NCBI GenBank assembly: GCA_965206015.1
Contig: CBDBIW010000015.1
Span: 434,001-498,000, forward strand
Direction of reading: 5' to 3'
DNA: 64,000 nucleotides
Source of the DNA: JAJCYL01 sp965206015
GTDB lineage: Bacteria > Bacteroidota > Bacteroidia > Cytophagales > Cyclobacteriaceae
Both the position numbers and the translations under genes were made by a program. Below the pieces are notes generated by a model that saw only the letters and a list, made by a program, of their open reading frames with translations, was not told where the DNA came from and ran no database searches. This document shows, in pieces, positions 52,336 to 61,463 of this stretch (position 1 is its first letter; the number at the start of each line of letters is the position of its first letter).

Positions 52336-53087
52336 ATGAAAATAGCGGTTACAGGAATAGGTGGTTATTTCGGAGGAAGATTGACCTTGAATGGTCAGGA
52401 TGTAAAGTTTTTAGCCCGGGAACATCTCAAAGCTATTCAATCAAATGGTTTGACGGTTAAGAGCATCAATGGTGATTTTAAAATGAATCCAGTTCAAGTA
52501 ACTGATAATATAGACAACCCTGGAAGGCAAGATTTGGTCATATTGGGTACGAAAGCCTGGCAGGTGAGGGAAGTGGCCAAAACTCTGGAGCCTCTTTCAG
52601 ACGACGAGTCAATCATTCTGCCATTGCAAAATGGAATTGAGGCCATAGATGAACTAACCGAACATGTCAAGCCACGCAATGTAATTGGCGGCTTATGCCG
52701 AATAATCAGCAAAATAGAATCCCCGGAGTGATCAATCATTTTGCGGTAGACGACCCTATAATTACCATCGCTGAAATTAGATTACTCCCAGAAACCCGTC
52801 AGCTCACAATTGATTTATTGAAAGAGATCTATCAATTATCACAGAAAGTCGGGATCAGTATTGAACCGGACTATGTAGAAAAGACTGTGAAATTCGTCGA
52901 TACTCTTCTTCCAGAATCTACCTCATCACTAGCCAGGGATATTTGGGAAGGGAATCTGTCAGAAATTGAATACCACAATGATACTGTGGTTAAAATGGCG
53001 GAGAAGTTTGGATTGAATATTCCGGTAAACAGATTTATACATCATTCTGTCTTATTGACAGAAAAGAAGGCCAGCAGCAGTCATTAA
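52336..53087 (+). pseudogene. 2-dehydropantoate 2-reductase (PanE/ApbA family), frameshifted and deleted
   Basis: The first frame has the Rossmann start MKIAVTGIGGYFGGRL (shortened relative to GxGGVGGYFGG), VKFLAREHLKAIQSNGL, LVILGTKAWQVREV and LPLQNGIEAID. At IIS-KIESP one G is missing near 52727; the other frame goes on GVINHFAVDDPIITIAEI. There about 65-70 residues, including the catalytic-Lys region, are absent, and the sequence resumes at LPETRQLTIDLLKEI and ends in the C-terminal helical domain (TLLPESTSSLARDI). Non-functional; this enzyme normally makes pantoate for CoA, or acts on other 2-oxo acids. Confidence 0.87.
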
Positions 53088-53123
53088 ATATCTTAATGCA
53101 ATTACCTCCAGATATTTTGACAA

Positions 53124-54731
53124 TCATCTCTTATAAACTCTAATCCAATTCTCAGTTACTACATTCTTCCCAGATACACCATTGTCCCAGGCCATACCAC
53201 CATCCTGAATGGGAAGGTCCATCTCACCAATCAGTTGATAATGGTTGTCTGAAATAAATGATCCTGAGAATTTCCAAATCTTTCGAAACATTGCGTTTTC
53301 ACGGTTCACATAGGTTTTCCAGTGACCCATTAGTACAATATACTCCGGATGATCTGACCGGATTTGCTCCGTCCATTCATTGCTCATGCCCTCGGCAAAG
53401 GGATGGTTTTCGAAAAATGGATAGGTGTAGATATAGCCAGTTACAGATTTACGTCTGGCGTAAAAGTTAATCTGTGGTTCAGCACCAATTACCAATACCC
53501 GGTCACCGGGTTGAGACTCAGCTTCCAGATAGTCGCCTACAATTCTGGCTTCTCGGAATGGATAACCATAATACATTTGATAGGAGGTCCAGTTACTATC
53601 CCATTCAAAGAGATACTCCTTTTCCAGCATGAAATATGAAAGCGTACCAATTACAAAAACTGTAGTTGCAACTGTTCCGGATAACTTATGCGAAATAAAT
53701 TCAAATGTTACAGCTATAAATAATGATCCTGCCAGGGACATGAATATGACGTAATGAGGTCGAAAATAAAATCCGATGCTCATAGCGATTATCGCTCCGA
53801 ACAAGAGCGGATATAAAATCTTCCAGCATTTCGGTGCAATTCCTAAAACTGGTAGGAGAATGATTGATAAAAAGAATCCTCCCCATAGAATCGGATTGAC
53901 TGTAAGATTTTCAATAATCCTTTTACTCAATTCACACCATGCCTCATCAAACGTTATTAAAGTCACGTACTCCCTGGCATAGATTACCGTATGAAACCAA
54001 AATCTTTCGAAATTGTCAAAGCTAAAAACCCACAGGAGAGTAGCAACAAGGGGTATTATAAGACCTGAAGTATAAATGGTTAGCGTCTTGATGGCTGATT
54101 TGAAATTTGCTCTCTCTATTTCAAATAATAACAGCATACCAGCCCCAGCTAATACATAACCAACGGCATGTTGCTTATTCAAAAAAGCAAAACCTGAAAA
54201 AATACCAGCCCAAAACAAAAATCGAAGCTTTAACCGAGACCTGTATTTGAAGATTAAAAGAAGTGCAATACTGAAATAGAAAATCACAAAGTGTTCGCTA
54301 TTTGCGGTAATCCCCTGGAGTTCTCTTTGTACCGTGAAGATCAAATACGCAAGTGCTCCTGTCACGGCGGGTACTCTCGATACAAGATGTATAGCTGCTT
54401 TATACACCATGAAAGCCGTGGCTATGTTTAAGATCAGTACTCCTAAATGGATACCCAAGGCAGTCTGCCCGAAAATCAGCAATATGCCAGCATACGACCA
54501 AAAAATGCCTGGCCATTTAAGACTGTACACATTTTCATACAATCCTTTTCCTTGTAGTAAAAGTTGTGCGCCATAGCCATATTCTCCTTCATCCCGTTCA
54601 AGCGGCATATCCAGATGCCGGAATCTCACATACAGTATTACTCCCCCAATCAGCAGCAACAATCCATAGATCACCCAATCACCTGCTTTTAAGCTATTAA
54701 GTTTTGATACTATGGGGAATTCGGTTCTCAC
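53124..54731 (-). CDS. Polytopic glycosyltransferase (GT39/ArnT-like)
   Basis: A 535-residue membrane protein with about ten to twelve helices. The first periplasmic loop carries MPLERDEGEYGYGAQLLLQG, matching the catalytic acidic motif of GT-C enzymes that use polyprenyl-phosphate sugars. A soluble C-terminal part (about residues 390-535) has VLVIGAEPQINFYARR and YIVLMGHWKTYV. It likely transfers a sugar from undecaprenyl-phosphate to lipid, protein or polysaccharide. Neighbours another GT-C gene in divergent orientation, sharing a promoter region of about 95 bases. Substrate unknown. Confidence 0.85.
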   Translation of the reverse strand: MRTEFPIVSKLNSLKAGDWVIYGLLLLIGGVILYVRFRHLDMPLERDEGEYGYGAQLLLQGKGLYENVYSLKWPGIFWSYAGILLIFGQTALGIHLGVLILNIATAFMVYKAAIHLVSRVPAVTGALAYLIFTVQRELQGITANSEHFVIFYFSIALLLIFKYRSRLKLRFLFWAGIFSGFAFLNKQHAVGYVLAGAGMLLLFEIERANFKSAIKTLTIYTSGLIIPLVATLLWVFSFDNFERFWFHTVIYAREYVTLITFDEAWCELSKRIIENLTVNPILWGGFFLSIILLPVLGIAPKCWKILYPLLFGAIIAMSIGFYFRPHYVIFMSLAGSLFIAVTFEFISHKLSGTVATTVFVIGTLSYFMLEKEYLFEWDSNWTSYQMYYGYPFREARIVGDYLEAESQPGDRVLVIGAEPQINFYARRKSVTGYIYTYPFFENHPFAEGMSNEWTEQIRSDHPEYIVLMGHWKTYVNRENAMFRKIWKFSGSFISDNHYQLIGEMDLPIQDGGMAWDNGVSGKNVVTENWIRVYKR

Positions 54732-54826
54732 TACTGGACCAAGATATAATCGATGGCTTAGCTTTTTAAAAAAGATTTTTTCGTTTAAGCTTGACCCAAA
54801 TTTGAGGAGTGAAGTTTAAAGAAGAT

Positions 54827-56089
54827 ATGGAAAATACGGATTCGTGGTGGCAGAAGATTGATTTCCTGGTTTTTCACGTGGCCATAAGTCTTATCCTCTT
54901 TTTCATTTTCAGGCAATTCGGGATGTTGGATGTTTGGCCTTTAAATGAAAAATTCCATCAATGGGACACAGGATGGTATGATAACATTCGAGTCAATGGC
55001 TATGCTTTCTCAGAAAGTGAACAAAGTAATTCGGGATTCTTTCCATTGTTCCCTTACCTGTGGAAGTGGACAGGATTCAGTGTTTTTGGCATCTCTCTAT
55101 TTAACACTTCCATAACGATAATTGCTCTCATACTCCTATTCCGTGAGTTTAACTTTAAGAAATCTGAGATACTGCTGGGAATTTCGATACCAAGTATGTT
55201 TTTCCTGGTTGTACCCTATACAGAAAGTCTTTTCTTTCTGTTCACCACATTATGTTTAATCGGAGTCAAAAGAAACAATTTATACCTCCTTTTCATTGGA
55301 CTATTCTTAGCTTCTCTAACCCGTTCTACAGGGGTTTTCTTCTTGCCAGCTATAGGATACATGGTTTTCCTTTCTACAAAACCATCTGACATTTTCAGTG
55401 CCACAACCGTTTCCGGGATAGTAATTTATCTGCTACCAATTATAGCCGGACTGAGCATTGTAGTTATTTGGCAATGGGCTGAGACTGGTGTTTGGTTTGC
55501 TTATTTTAAGGCGCAGGGAGCTTTCTGGTTACGTGAAGTCACCTTGCCGACCTTCCCTCTTTCAACATGGAATCACCCGGACATTCTTTGGGTCGATGCA
55601 CTGGCGTTTACGATCGGGTTATTCACTTTTTGCCTAGTCGTTTGGAGGTTATTCCAATGGTTGAAGTCTCAAGAATCATCACCCGAAGAACGGCCACTTC
55701 ACTTTGTTGAAGGATATCTCTGCGTTGTTTTTATCAGTATTCTGTTGATCAATCCGAAAAATGTGGATTCCGGATTAACAGAGATCTCCGGAGCCAACCG
55801 CTACATTTTTGCATCATCCTTTTTTTATTTGTTTCTTCAAAACCTATTGCGGGGAAATTACCCATTAAGCAAATATGTTTATCTACTAATTCCTGTGATA
55901 TGGCTCCTTTTTGACAGTTATAGTATGGATCAATTGGTAGTTTTCGGCCTGCTAACAATTTATGCGGCCTCTTTTTTATTGATAGCCCAAAAGCGAATAG
56001 CTACCCTCATCTGGCTGATGTATCTCATTAACATGTCTTTACAATTTTACCTCTTTGATCTGTTTATAAGAGGTGAATGGGTGGGGTAA
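54827..56089 (+). CDS. Polytopic mannosyltransferase-like protein (PIG-V-like GT-C)
   Basis: About 420 residues with ten or more membrane helices. The ATG at 54827 (MENTDSWWQKIDF) is preferred to a GTG 18 bases upstream. The first loop has FHQWDTGWYDNIRVNGY and SGFFPLFPYLWKWTG, the layout of PIG-V-type enzymes (WDxxWYxxIxxxGY...FFPLYP). SLTRSTGVFFLPAIGY is a conserved helix. Probably a lipid-linked-sugar mannosyltransferase. Divergent from the GT39-like gene, hinting at a shared envelope-glycan task. Confidence 0.82.
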   Translation: MENTDSWWQKIDFLVFHVAISLILFFIFRQFGMLDVWPLNEKFHQWDTGWYDNIRVNGYAFSESEQSNSGFFPLFPYLWKWTGFSVFGISLFNTSITIIALILLFREFNFKKSEILLGISIPSMFFLVVPYTESLFFLFTTLCLIGVKRNNLYLLFIGLFLASLTRSTGVFFLPAIGYMVFLSTKPSDIFSATTVSGIVIYLLPIIAGLSIVVIWQWAETGVWFAYFKAQGAFWLREVTLPTFPLSTWNHPDILWVDALAFTIGLFTFCLVVWRLFQWLKSQESSPEERPLHFVEGYLCVVFISILLINPKNVDSGLTEISGANRYIFASSFFYLFLQNLLRGNYPLSKYVYLLIPVIWLLFDSYSMDQLVVFGLLTIYAASFLLIAQKRIATLIWLMYLINMSLQFYLFDLFIRGEWVG

Positions 56090-56741
56090 TTAGAAATCTA
56101 ATGTACTATTAACGCTGTGCCTCTGGACTTAATTAATATCTTCTGAAGTAGTGGATTTGTACTTCAGTTTCAAATAACCAATTTGAGACATGCGTTCATA
56201 TCATTTGCTGGATTTTTTGTTGACCCCCAATTGTAGAATTTTTTAAGCACATTCTTTGGCAGGTTGTGGTTATGCGATGGCTTGCGGGACCTGACAATGT
56301 GTGTGTGATTTTTTTGCATTGTTACTTATAGTATTTGACTTAAAGTCAACAATTGGCTTAATTTGACAAATGGATATCAGGCAAAATATTGGGATCAGAA
56401 TCAAGGAATTGCGAAAGTCAGTAAATTATTGGTAAAAGGATTTATCCTTTAAAGCAGATCTTGATAGAAGTTATATTGCCAGTGTACCCCTTATTACAAA
56501 TAAGCCATAGTATAAAAGGGCAAAAAAGACACTTAGCTAATTGAAATAAGTGATTTACACCCTAAAAAGGCGAAAAACAAAAGAGAGAACAACTGCGCAA
56601 TTTCTGCTAATAACATGAGGTATATAACCTGAAAACCTGCAAAATACCCACAGAAAACAGCCCATTTTGATGGTTTTTTTGATGTGTCTGAACCCATTTT
56701 TGACAATTAAGGGACAGTTAGGCTTGGTTCAGGGACGGTTT
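56090..56741. other. Spacer with the start of the mobile region
   Basis: Apart from the helix-turn-helix relic at 56370-56510, no gene is seen. The left boundary of the prophage relic should be here, but a terminal TG and its target duplication could not be identified by eye. Confidence 0.5.
56370..56510 (+). pseudogene. XRE-type helix-turn-helix regulator relic with nonsense mutation
   Basis: The frame reads MDIRQNIGIRIKELRKSVNYW, a TAA at 56433-56435, then KDLSFKADLDRSYIASV. In related regulators this position is Gln (W/S-Q-x-DL), so a C-to-T change from CAA to TAA explains the stop. After ASV the normal continuation (ERGxRN) is lost. Similar small regulators control restriction-modification systems, but none is present here. 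Confidence 0.75.
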
Positions 56742-57416
56742 TCAAGAAAGTAGGGCATCCTTGAAAACATCATTTAAGTCTGAATTCTTTTTGAGAAAAT
56801 TTTTTAAAAGGTTATTGATTTCGCTTAAATCTCTAGCAATATTTTTTTCTCTACCTCTAATCAAACTTTGCGCTTCCTCAAGTCTTCTTTTAAGCTCTTC
56901 AAAAACTTTATTTTCTGTAATCGGTTTCAGTGCCCCCATTGAATCAATGGCTTGCTCTAATATAGGAGTATATAAAATCCATTTTTCAAAAATCGTATTA
57001 AGCCTAAAAGATTTTGAATTGAAACTACTAATCTCATTGTCTAATTTCACAAGATCAGGATTAGTATCTTCAATTACATCTTTCAATGCACTCATAATAG
57101 TATAAGGGTTGAAGTTATCCAAGTCAATATAATACGGAATTGACCGAGAGTTCCAGCTATTTTCTTGTTCTAAATCTATTTTATTTTGATTTTTAGCATC
57201 AGAAAAATCTGAATTAATTAGAGAATCTAATGATACTTTAAATAGACCAGAAATATTTATCAATACATCCAGAGGAGGTGAAGAAGCACCTTTTTCATAA
57301 GCACTAATTATTCCATTTTTCTTGCCTAAAATTTCTGATAAGTCGCTTTGATTCATTGAATTTTTCTTCCTTAAGTAAACTAAGTTTTTGGGGAAACATG
57401 ACAAATAGGAGCTCAT
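56742..57416 (-). CDS. XRE-family repressor-like protein of the prophage relic
   Basis: A 224-residue protein with an N-terminal helix-turn-helix (about residues 10-65; LRKKNSMNQSDLSEILGKKNGIISAYEKG) followed by a linker and a C-terminal helical region rich in Glu, Lys and Arg (about 165-224, RRLEEAQSLIRGREKNIARDL). Reads away from the transposition genes, the position of a lysogeny repressor. Coding frame appears intact. The intergenic region with the next gene has two copies of TATTATAATTA that could be operators. Confidence 0.78.
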   Translation of the reverse strand: MSSYLSCFPKNLVYLRKKNSMNQSDLSEILGKKNGIISAYEKGASSPPLDVLINISGLFKVSLDSLINSDFSDAKNQNKIDLEQENSWNSRSIPYYIDLDNFNPYTIMSALKDVIEDTNPDLVKLDNEISSFNSKSFRLNTIFEKWILYTPILEQAIDSMGALKPITENKVFEELKRRLEEAQSLIRGREKNIARDLSEINNLLKNFLKKNSDLNDVFKDALLS

Positions 57417-57497
57417 TTTTCTAAAATAATTTTATTAATTCTATTATAATTAGATATTAATTATACTAATATTTTAATGTTATTATAATTAAACTCT
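57417..57497. promoter_or_regulatory. Divergent promoter/operator region with repeated TATTATAATTA
   Basis: TATTATAATTA occurs at 57442-57452 and 57481-57491, 39 bases apart, within an 81-bp very AT-rich gap between the repressor and the first early gene. Candidate binding sites for the repressor. Confidence 0.5.
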
Positions 57498-57764
57498 ATG
57501 AAATCTGACGGAAAAATAACGGAATTAGCAAAGTTCTTACCTCATGGTAGCAAAAAAGTGATTGCTGAGGGGGCAAATTGTTCTTACGTAACTATAAAAA
57601 AATTCTTTAATGGAGGGAATATGAGGTATGATAAAGGAAAGAAAATATTCCTAGCAACCCTGATATTGTATAAGGAAATAAAATCTAGGGAAATAATATC
57701 AATTCAAGATTTTATTAGCGATCAAGATGAAATAGAGGTTGCAAAACATCTACTTGATGAATAA
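57498..57764 (+). CDS. Small DNA-binding-like protein, early prophage gene
   Basis: An 88-residue protein; the segment HGSKKVIAEGANCSYVTIKKFFNG resembles a helix-turn-helix and the position matches the Ner-type regulator that follows the repressor in Mu-like phages. It ends DQDEIEVAKHLLDE. Its stop overlaps the ATG of the transposase fragment. No close family is recalled. Confidence 0.6.
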   Translation: MKSDGKITELAKFLPHGSKKVIAEGANCSYVTIKKFFNGGNMRYDKGKKIFLATLILYKEIKSREIISIQDFISDQDEIEVAKHLLDE

Positions 57765-58074
57765 GCTAATTTCATATCGTTTTTTAATAGAAAATTATAA
57801 AGTACCTAAAGGCACTATTGATTGTGGGATAAATTCTAATAGAAAAGGCAAATCCACTTCTTGGGAGAATTACAAGGATAAAATAGTCTACATTAAAGTA
57901 GACACCATTCCTTCCCCCACTCGCAAGAAATACGGCATTCTGACCACCGCAGAACAGGAAGAGCAGGAAGTTAAAAAGAGTGAACAACTCCGTGCCATTT
58001 ACGACGACCAAATCAAAAAACACATCTACAAATCAAAAAATATTCAACACATGCGACCATGCCAGAGACCGTAA
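57757..58074 (+). pseudogene. N-terminal fragment of Mu-type transposase fused to following gene
   Basis: Starting at ATG 57757 the frame reads LISYRFLIENYKVPKGTIDC followed by KSTSWENYKDK and VDTIPSPTRKKYGI, which match the N-terminal DNA-binding part of Bacteroidota Mu-like transposases (WxNYK...DTIPxxTRKKY). The DDE core, some 500 residues, is absent. After KYGI the frame continues as TTAEQEEQEVKKSEQLRAIYDD, apparently the end of the transposase or start of the ATPase. Confidence 0.65.
58009..58048. repeat. 20-bp near-duplication in the transposition ATPase
   Basis: CAAATCAAAAAACACATCTA (58009-58028) precedes CAAATCAAAAAATATTCAAC (58029-58048). Removing 20 bases would join DDQIKK to IFNTCDHARDRKRM, a natural ATPase N-terminus. 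Confidence 0.6.
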
Positions 58075-58500
58075 GCGCATGGTGGGTATCACAGGAGCCA
58101 CCGGATACGGAAAAACCACCGCACTGTAAAGAATACTACCGATCAGAAAAGAACACCTATCTGGTTACCTGTGGCAAAAGCATGACAGCCAAGCAGCTTT
58201 TACAACACCTGCTGCGTGAAATGGGCATTGCCTTTCATGGCACGATACACGAGATCATTGAACGGATCACCCTTGAACTCAACAAACAGCATGACCCGCT
58301 ACTCATCATTGATGAGGCGGGTAAGCTGTCCCAACTGGTGATGGAATACCTCCACGACCTACAGAATGCCACCGAGCATAATTGCGGAATGGTGATGGCC
58401 GGGGTCGGGTACTTCAAAGACAATCTGAAAAAAGCCTCAGATAATAACAAAGAAGGTATGCCTGAAAAGAAGGTATGCCTGAATTAAGACCGTTGCAAGG
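58028..58500 (+). pseudogene. Transposition AAA ATPase (MuB/TnsC-like), multiply frameshifted
   Basis: Frame 1 reads IFNTCDHARDRKRMVGITGA then Walker A GATGYGKTTAL; an extra T at 58127 creates a stop. Without it, KEYYRSEKNTYLVTCGKSMT, Walker B PLLIIDEAGKLS and NCGMVMAGVGYFKDNLKKAS follow. At 58451-58484 a 17-bp tandem duplication shifts the frame again; with one copy it reads NKEGMPELRPLQG. The 3' end is cut by the small TTAA-flanked element. Such ATPases activate and target Mu-type transposases. Confidence 0.85.
58451..58484. repeat. 17-bp tandem duplication in the ATPase gene
   Basis: AGAAGGTATGCCTGAAA (58451-58467) and AGAAGGTATGCCTGAAT (58468-58484), one mismatch. Confidence 0.9.
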
Positions 58501-58656
58501 GGTTTGGCTAATTATACAATTGAGGGAAAATGAGCATAAAAAAACAAGTATAGACACCTTAAAAACATCGAAAACACAAAAATTGATGACATTATAAAGC
58601 AAAAATTCTTCAAATTATAAATGTGAATTGAAATTGATACCGGTTTTGCAACGGTC
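58488..58656. mobile_element. 169-bp TTAA-flanked miniature element
   Basis: GACCGTTGCAA at 58488-58498 and its exact reverse complement at 58646-58656 are flanked by TTAA on both sides (58484-58487 and 58657-58660). The inside is AT-rich and non-coding. The structure fits a miniature inverted-repeat element with TTAA target duplication, or the leftover ends of a larger IS. Confidence 0.7.
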
Positions 58657-58660
58657 TTAA

Positions 58661-59226
58661 ACTCATTAAAGGCAACCACGACAGAGAAAGCCGCTCATGC
58701 CATAGCCCCACAGGAAGATGATGAGTTTTCTCCTGTGATCACGACTAGCGGAAGCGATGACGGATCAGGGCGAAAAATGCTCTCAGCAGACGACCTTCTG
58801 GAACTCAAACGGCGATTTGACGCAGCAGAAATACCGATGGACAAACGCTATGTGGTGCTAAACCCTAAACACGTTCGGCAGCTTTTAAGTGCGGATTTGA
58901 AGCTGTTTAAGGACATCTCCAATTACAAGGATGGCAAACTGTTCAGGTTTGCAGGGTTCAATAAGTTAGAGTTTACCAGACTGCCCAGGTATGACCTAAG
59001 CAATGGAACAAAGATTGCTTCTGGTGCAGCAGAATCGGCTAATGACACCTATTGCTCTATTGCCTTTCACGGGCCGGAAGTCATGAAGGCAGACGGCAGC
59101 ACGTTCATCTATGCAGATGAAAACAATCCCGAACAGAGGGGAACGATCGTAGGCTTTGACAAACGGTTTATCAGTATGCCAATAAGAAACAAGGGCATCG
59201 GAGCAATCATTTCAGATGCCGTGTAA
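58661..59226 (+). pseudogene. Phage major coat protein, C-terminal portion
   Basis: The frame is open from the end of the miniature element and reads NSLKATTTEKAAHAIAPQ, a linker, then KRYVVLNPKHVRQLLSADLK, YKDGKLFRFAGFNKLEFT, CSIAFHGPEVMKADGS, NPEQRGTIVGFDKRF and ends IGAIISDAV. This resembles coat proteins of Bacteroidota phages (YVVLNPxH...FHxxxVMxA...RGDxVGF). The N-terminal half and start are missing. Confidence 0.7.
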
Positions 59227-59626
59227 ACACCGGAAAAATAGTATTTATCCAGCAGTTAAAGGGTGGTTCTTTCGGATCACCTTTTTTGTTGGGATAGCTA
59301 AAACTTATTGCCCTTTTGAATTGCGGAACTTTGAACGATCGTATTTTACACTTTTGATCCTATGAAATGCGGTTTACATCCGATCGGTGAATTTTCTGGT
59401 AAAACATGAGGTCCAGATACTAAACAAATAGGTTTTTCTATTTTATTAGAACAAATTAATAACCTGAGTTCGATTTTAAAATACAGCTAATTATTAAGTT
59501 TGGACAGAATACTATTTGCCATCAATATATCAATATAGACGGGTAATATTAACCGCTGTTATAAGTGCTGGATAGTAGCATTCCTGTATATTAGTTACAA
59601 AAATAATGTTCAAGGAAATTTTTAGA
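59227..59626. other. Intergenic, right edge of prophage relic
   Basis: A weak hairpin (AAGGGTGGTTCTTTCGGATCACCTTTTTTG) at about 59258-59288 may end transcription of the coat gene. Otherwise AT-rich DNA without an identifiable gene. Confidence 0.45.
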
Positions 59627-60613
59627 CTATCCGATTCTGGCAATCAAATCAGCAGTTCGGTTTGAGTAACCGGCTTCATTGTCGTACCATCCAACAATCT
59701 TCACCAACGTTCCACTGGCCGACGTCAATTGGGAATCAAGGATACATGAGTGAGGGTTTCCTACGATGTCAATGGATACAATCGGATCTTCGGTGTATTC
59801 CAGTATTCCTTTCATTGGGCCATCAGCTGCTGCTTTTATTGCTGCATTAACCTCCTCAGCCGTTACTTCCTTTTTAAGAACGCAAGTCAAGTCAGTAACA
59901 GAACCTGTTGGAGTTGGTACTCTCATGGCTATTCCGTCCAATTTACCTTTCAAATGAGGTAGAACTAATCCAACCGCTTTCGCAGCTCCGGTTGAAGTTG
60001 GTATGATGGATAAGGCCGCTGCTCTTGCTCTTCTCAAGTCACTATGAGGAGCATCATGAATGCGCTGGTCAGATGTATAAGCGTGAGTGGTAGTGATGTA
60101 ACCCTTCTCAATTCCCCAGTTGTCAGCCAATACCTTGGCCATAGGTGCCAGGCAATTGGTAGTACAGGAAGCATTAGAGAGAATTGTCTCATCTCCTGTC
60201 ATGGTCTCATCATTCACCCCAAGTACTATAGTTGGGATATCACCTTTGGCTGGAGCAGAGATTACTACTTTACGGGCTCCGGCATTCAAGTGACCGGAAG
60301 CTCCGGCTGCATCTACAAATCTTCCGGTTGACTCCAATACAACATCCACGTTCAAATCGCCCCATGGCAATTGATTTGGATCTTTTTCGGCATAAACAGG
60401 GTGTTTTTTTCCGTCCACGATGATGCCATTGGCATCACTTTCTACTTTACCGGGGAAACGGCCGTGGATCGAATCGTACTTCAATAAGTGGGCTAATGTA
60501 TTTGTGTCTGTTAAATCATTCAGTGCAACAATTTCGATATTGTCCTTTTGTAATAAAGCCCTGAAAGTAACCCTTCCGATTCTTCCGAAGCCATTAATTG
60601 CGACTCTAGTCAT
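59627..60613 (-). CDS. gapA: Glyceraldehyde-3-phosphate dehydrogenase, type I
   Basis: Glycolytic/gluconeogenic enzyme, 328 residues. NAD-binding start RVAINGFGRIGRVTFRAL, active-site SNASCTTNCLAP with catalytic Cys150, TTTHAYTSDQRIHDAPH with the active-site His, and the C-terminal WYDNEAGYSNRTADL. Length and all key residues normal. Monocistronic on the minus strand; the divergent neighbour is the tRNA-Glu gene. Confidence 0.97.
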   Translation of the reverse strand: MTRVAINGFGRIGRVTFRALLQKDNIEIVALNDLTDTNTLAHLLKYDSIHGRFPGKVESDANGIIVDGKKHPVYAEKDPNQLPWGDLNVDVVLESTGRFVDAAGASGHLNAGARKVVISAPAKGDIPTIVLGVNDETMTGDETILSNASCTTNCLAPMAKVLADNWGIEKGYITTTHAYTSDQRIHDAPHSDLRRARAAALSIIPTSTGAAKAVGLVLPHLKGKLDGIAMRVPTPTGSVTDLTCVLKKEVTAEEVNAAIKAAADGPMKGILEYTEDPIVSIDIVGNPHSCILDSQLTSASGTLVKIVGWYDNEAGYSNRTADLIARIG

Positions 60614-60793
60614 TAGGTGTTTGTTAATATGTTATAAACCATTTTGAGAGCGCAAAATTACAAGGGTGAATTGCGAAAACAAACTTATGCCTGAATGATT
60701 TACCTCATTTCTGTGTGGTCTATTTGTGAAATAAGAACCGCCTCATATCTTTGCAGCCTTGTTAAAGCAAAAGGCTTTAATTTGAACAAATAT

Positions 60794-60865
60794 GGCCCGT
60801 TCGTCTAGGGGTTAGGACGCCAGGTTTTCATCCTGGTAACAGGGGTTCGATTCCCCTACGGGCTA
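60794..60865 (+). tRNA. tRNA-Glu (anticodon TTC)
   Basis: A 72-nt cloverleaf starting GGCCCGT and ending ACGGGCTA. The anticodon stem CCAGG/CCTGG encloses TTTTCAT with anticodon TTC. T-arm GGGGTTCGATTCCCC is canonical. No CCA is encoded. Confidence 0.96.
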
Positions 60866-61247
60866 CTCAATAGGCCTTTTTCTATTTCGGAGGGGCTAAC
60901 TTATCAGGGGACCAAAAATAATCTTAGTTACCGCAAAATCTTACACTAGCCAAGTTGCAGTGGAATTTGCCGCAGTGGGCATAACAGTGTTTTTTGGTCA
61001 ATTGGGTTATTCCGCCGACTGGTGAAGTGTTCCCCGTCATAGAATTCAGAGAAACCGATAGATTGAACTCCAATTTGGCAATGTATTATTTTTGATATAC
61101 CCATTTAATATGTTCAATATTTCGATCTTGCCTCGAGAATCCACAACAAATGATAGCTTATTTCGAATCCCTCCGAAGTGGTAAATTTCATCATCAAAAG
61201 ACGCCAAGGATTTTATGATGAAAGTCAGCAATTTCTCATTAAGAGTC

Positions 61248-61281
61248 ATCATATCTCCAATAATATCATATCTCCAATAAT
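61248..61281. repeat. 17-bp perfect tandem duplication
   Basis: ATCATATCTCCAATAAT at 61248-61264 and 61265-61281. Collapsing to one copy restores the aspartokinase C-terminal frame. Confidence 0.95.
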
Positions 61282-61431
61282 GCTGACCAGAGATTTATGA
61301 TTTTCTATCCTGATAGAAAAATGATTTTTCAATTCCTCAATAAAGTTGTATTTAGATTGGCAGAGCAAAAACTCAATGTCTCTGGAATTGATTTTCAAGT
61401 TATAAATATCAACTCCTTTCTTACTAGTTAG

Positions 61432-61463
61432 CTTCAACAATTTCAAACTTCAACAATTTCAAA
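61432..61463. repeat. 16-bp perfect tandem duplication
   Basis: CTTCAACAATTTCAAA at 61432-61447 and 61448-61463. Collapsing to one copy restores the frame upstream of LTSKKGVDIYNL. Confidence 0.95.

Larger units (their letters stand above)
56742..59226. mobile_element. Collapsed Mu-like (transposable) prophage
   Basis: Order: divergent XRE repressor (minus), small DNA-binding protein, transposase N-terminus, transposition ATPase, then a coat protein C-terminal half. This is the early-gene order of Mu-like phages fused to one structural gene; everything between is gone. Damage includes an extra T, a 20-bp near-duplication, a 17-bp tandem duplication and a 169-bp inserted element. No head-assembly, tail or lysis genes remain. 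Confidence 0.75.

Noticed and set aside
58484..58660. The TTAA-flanked inverted repeat as the intrinsic terminator of the ATPase gene
   Set aside because: The arms are about 150 bases apart, too far for a terminator, and the flanking TTAA duplication points to an insertion.
60860..61045. Possible further RNA gene after tRNA-Glu
   Set aside because: No second cloverleaf could be folded by eye, and no transcript-like structure was found.
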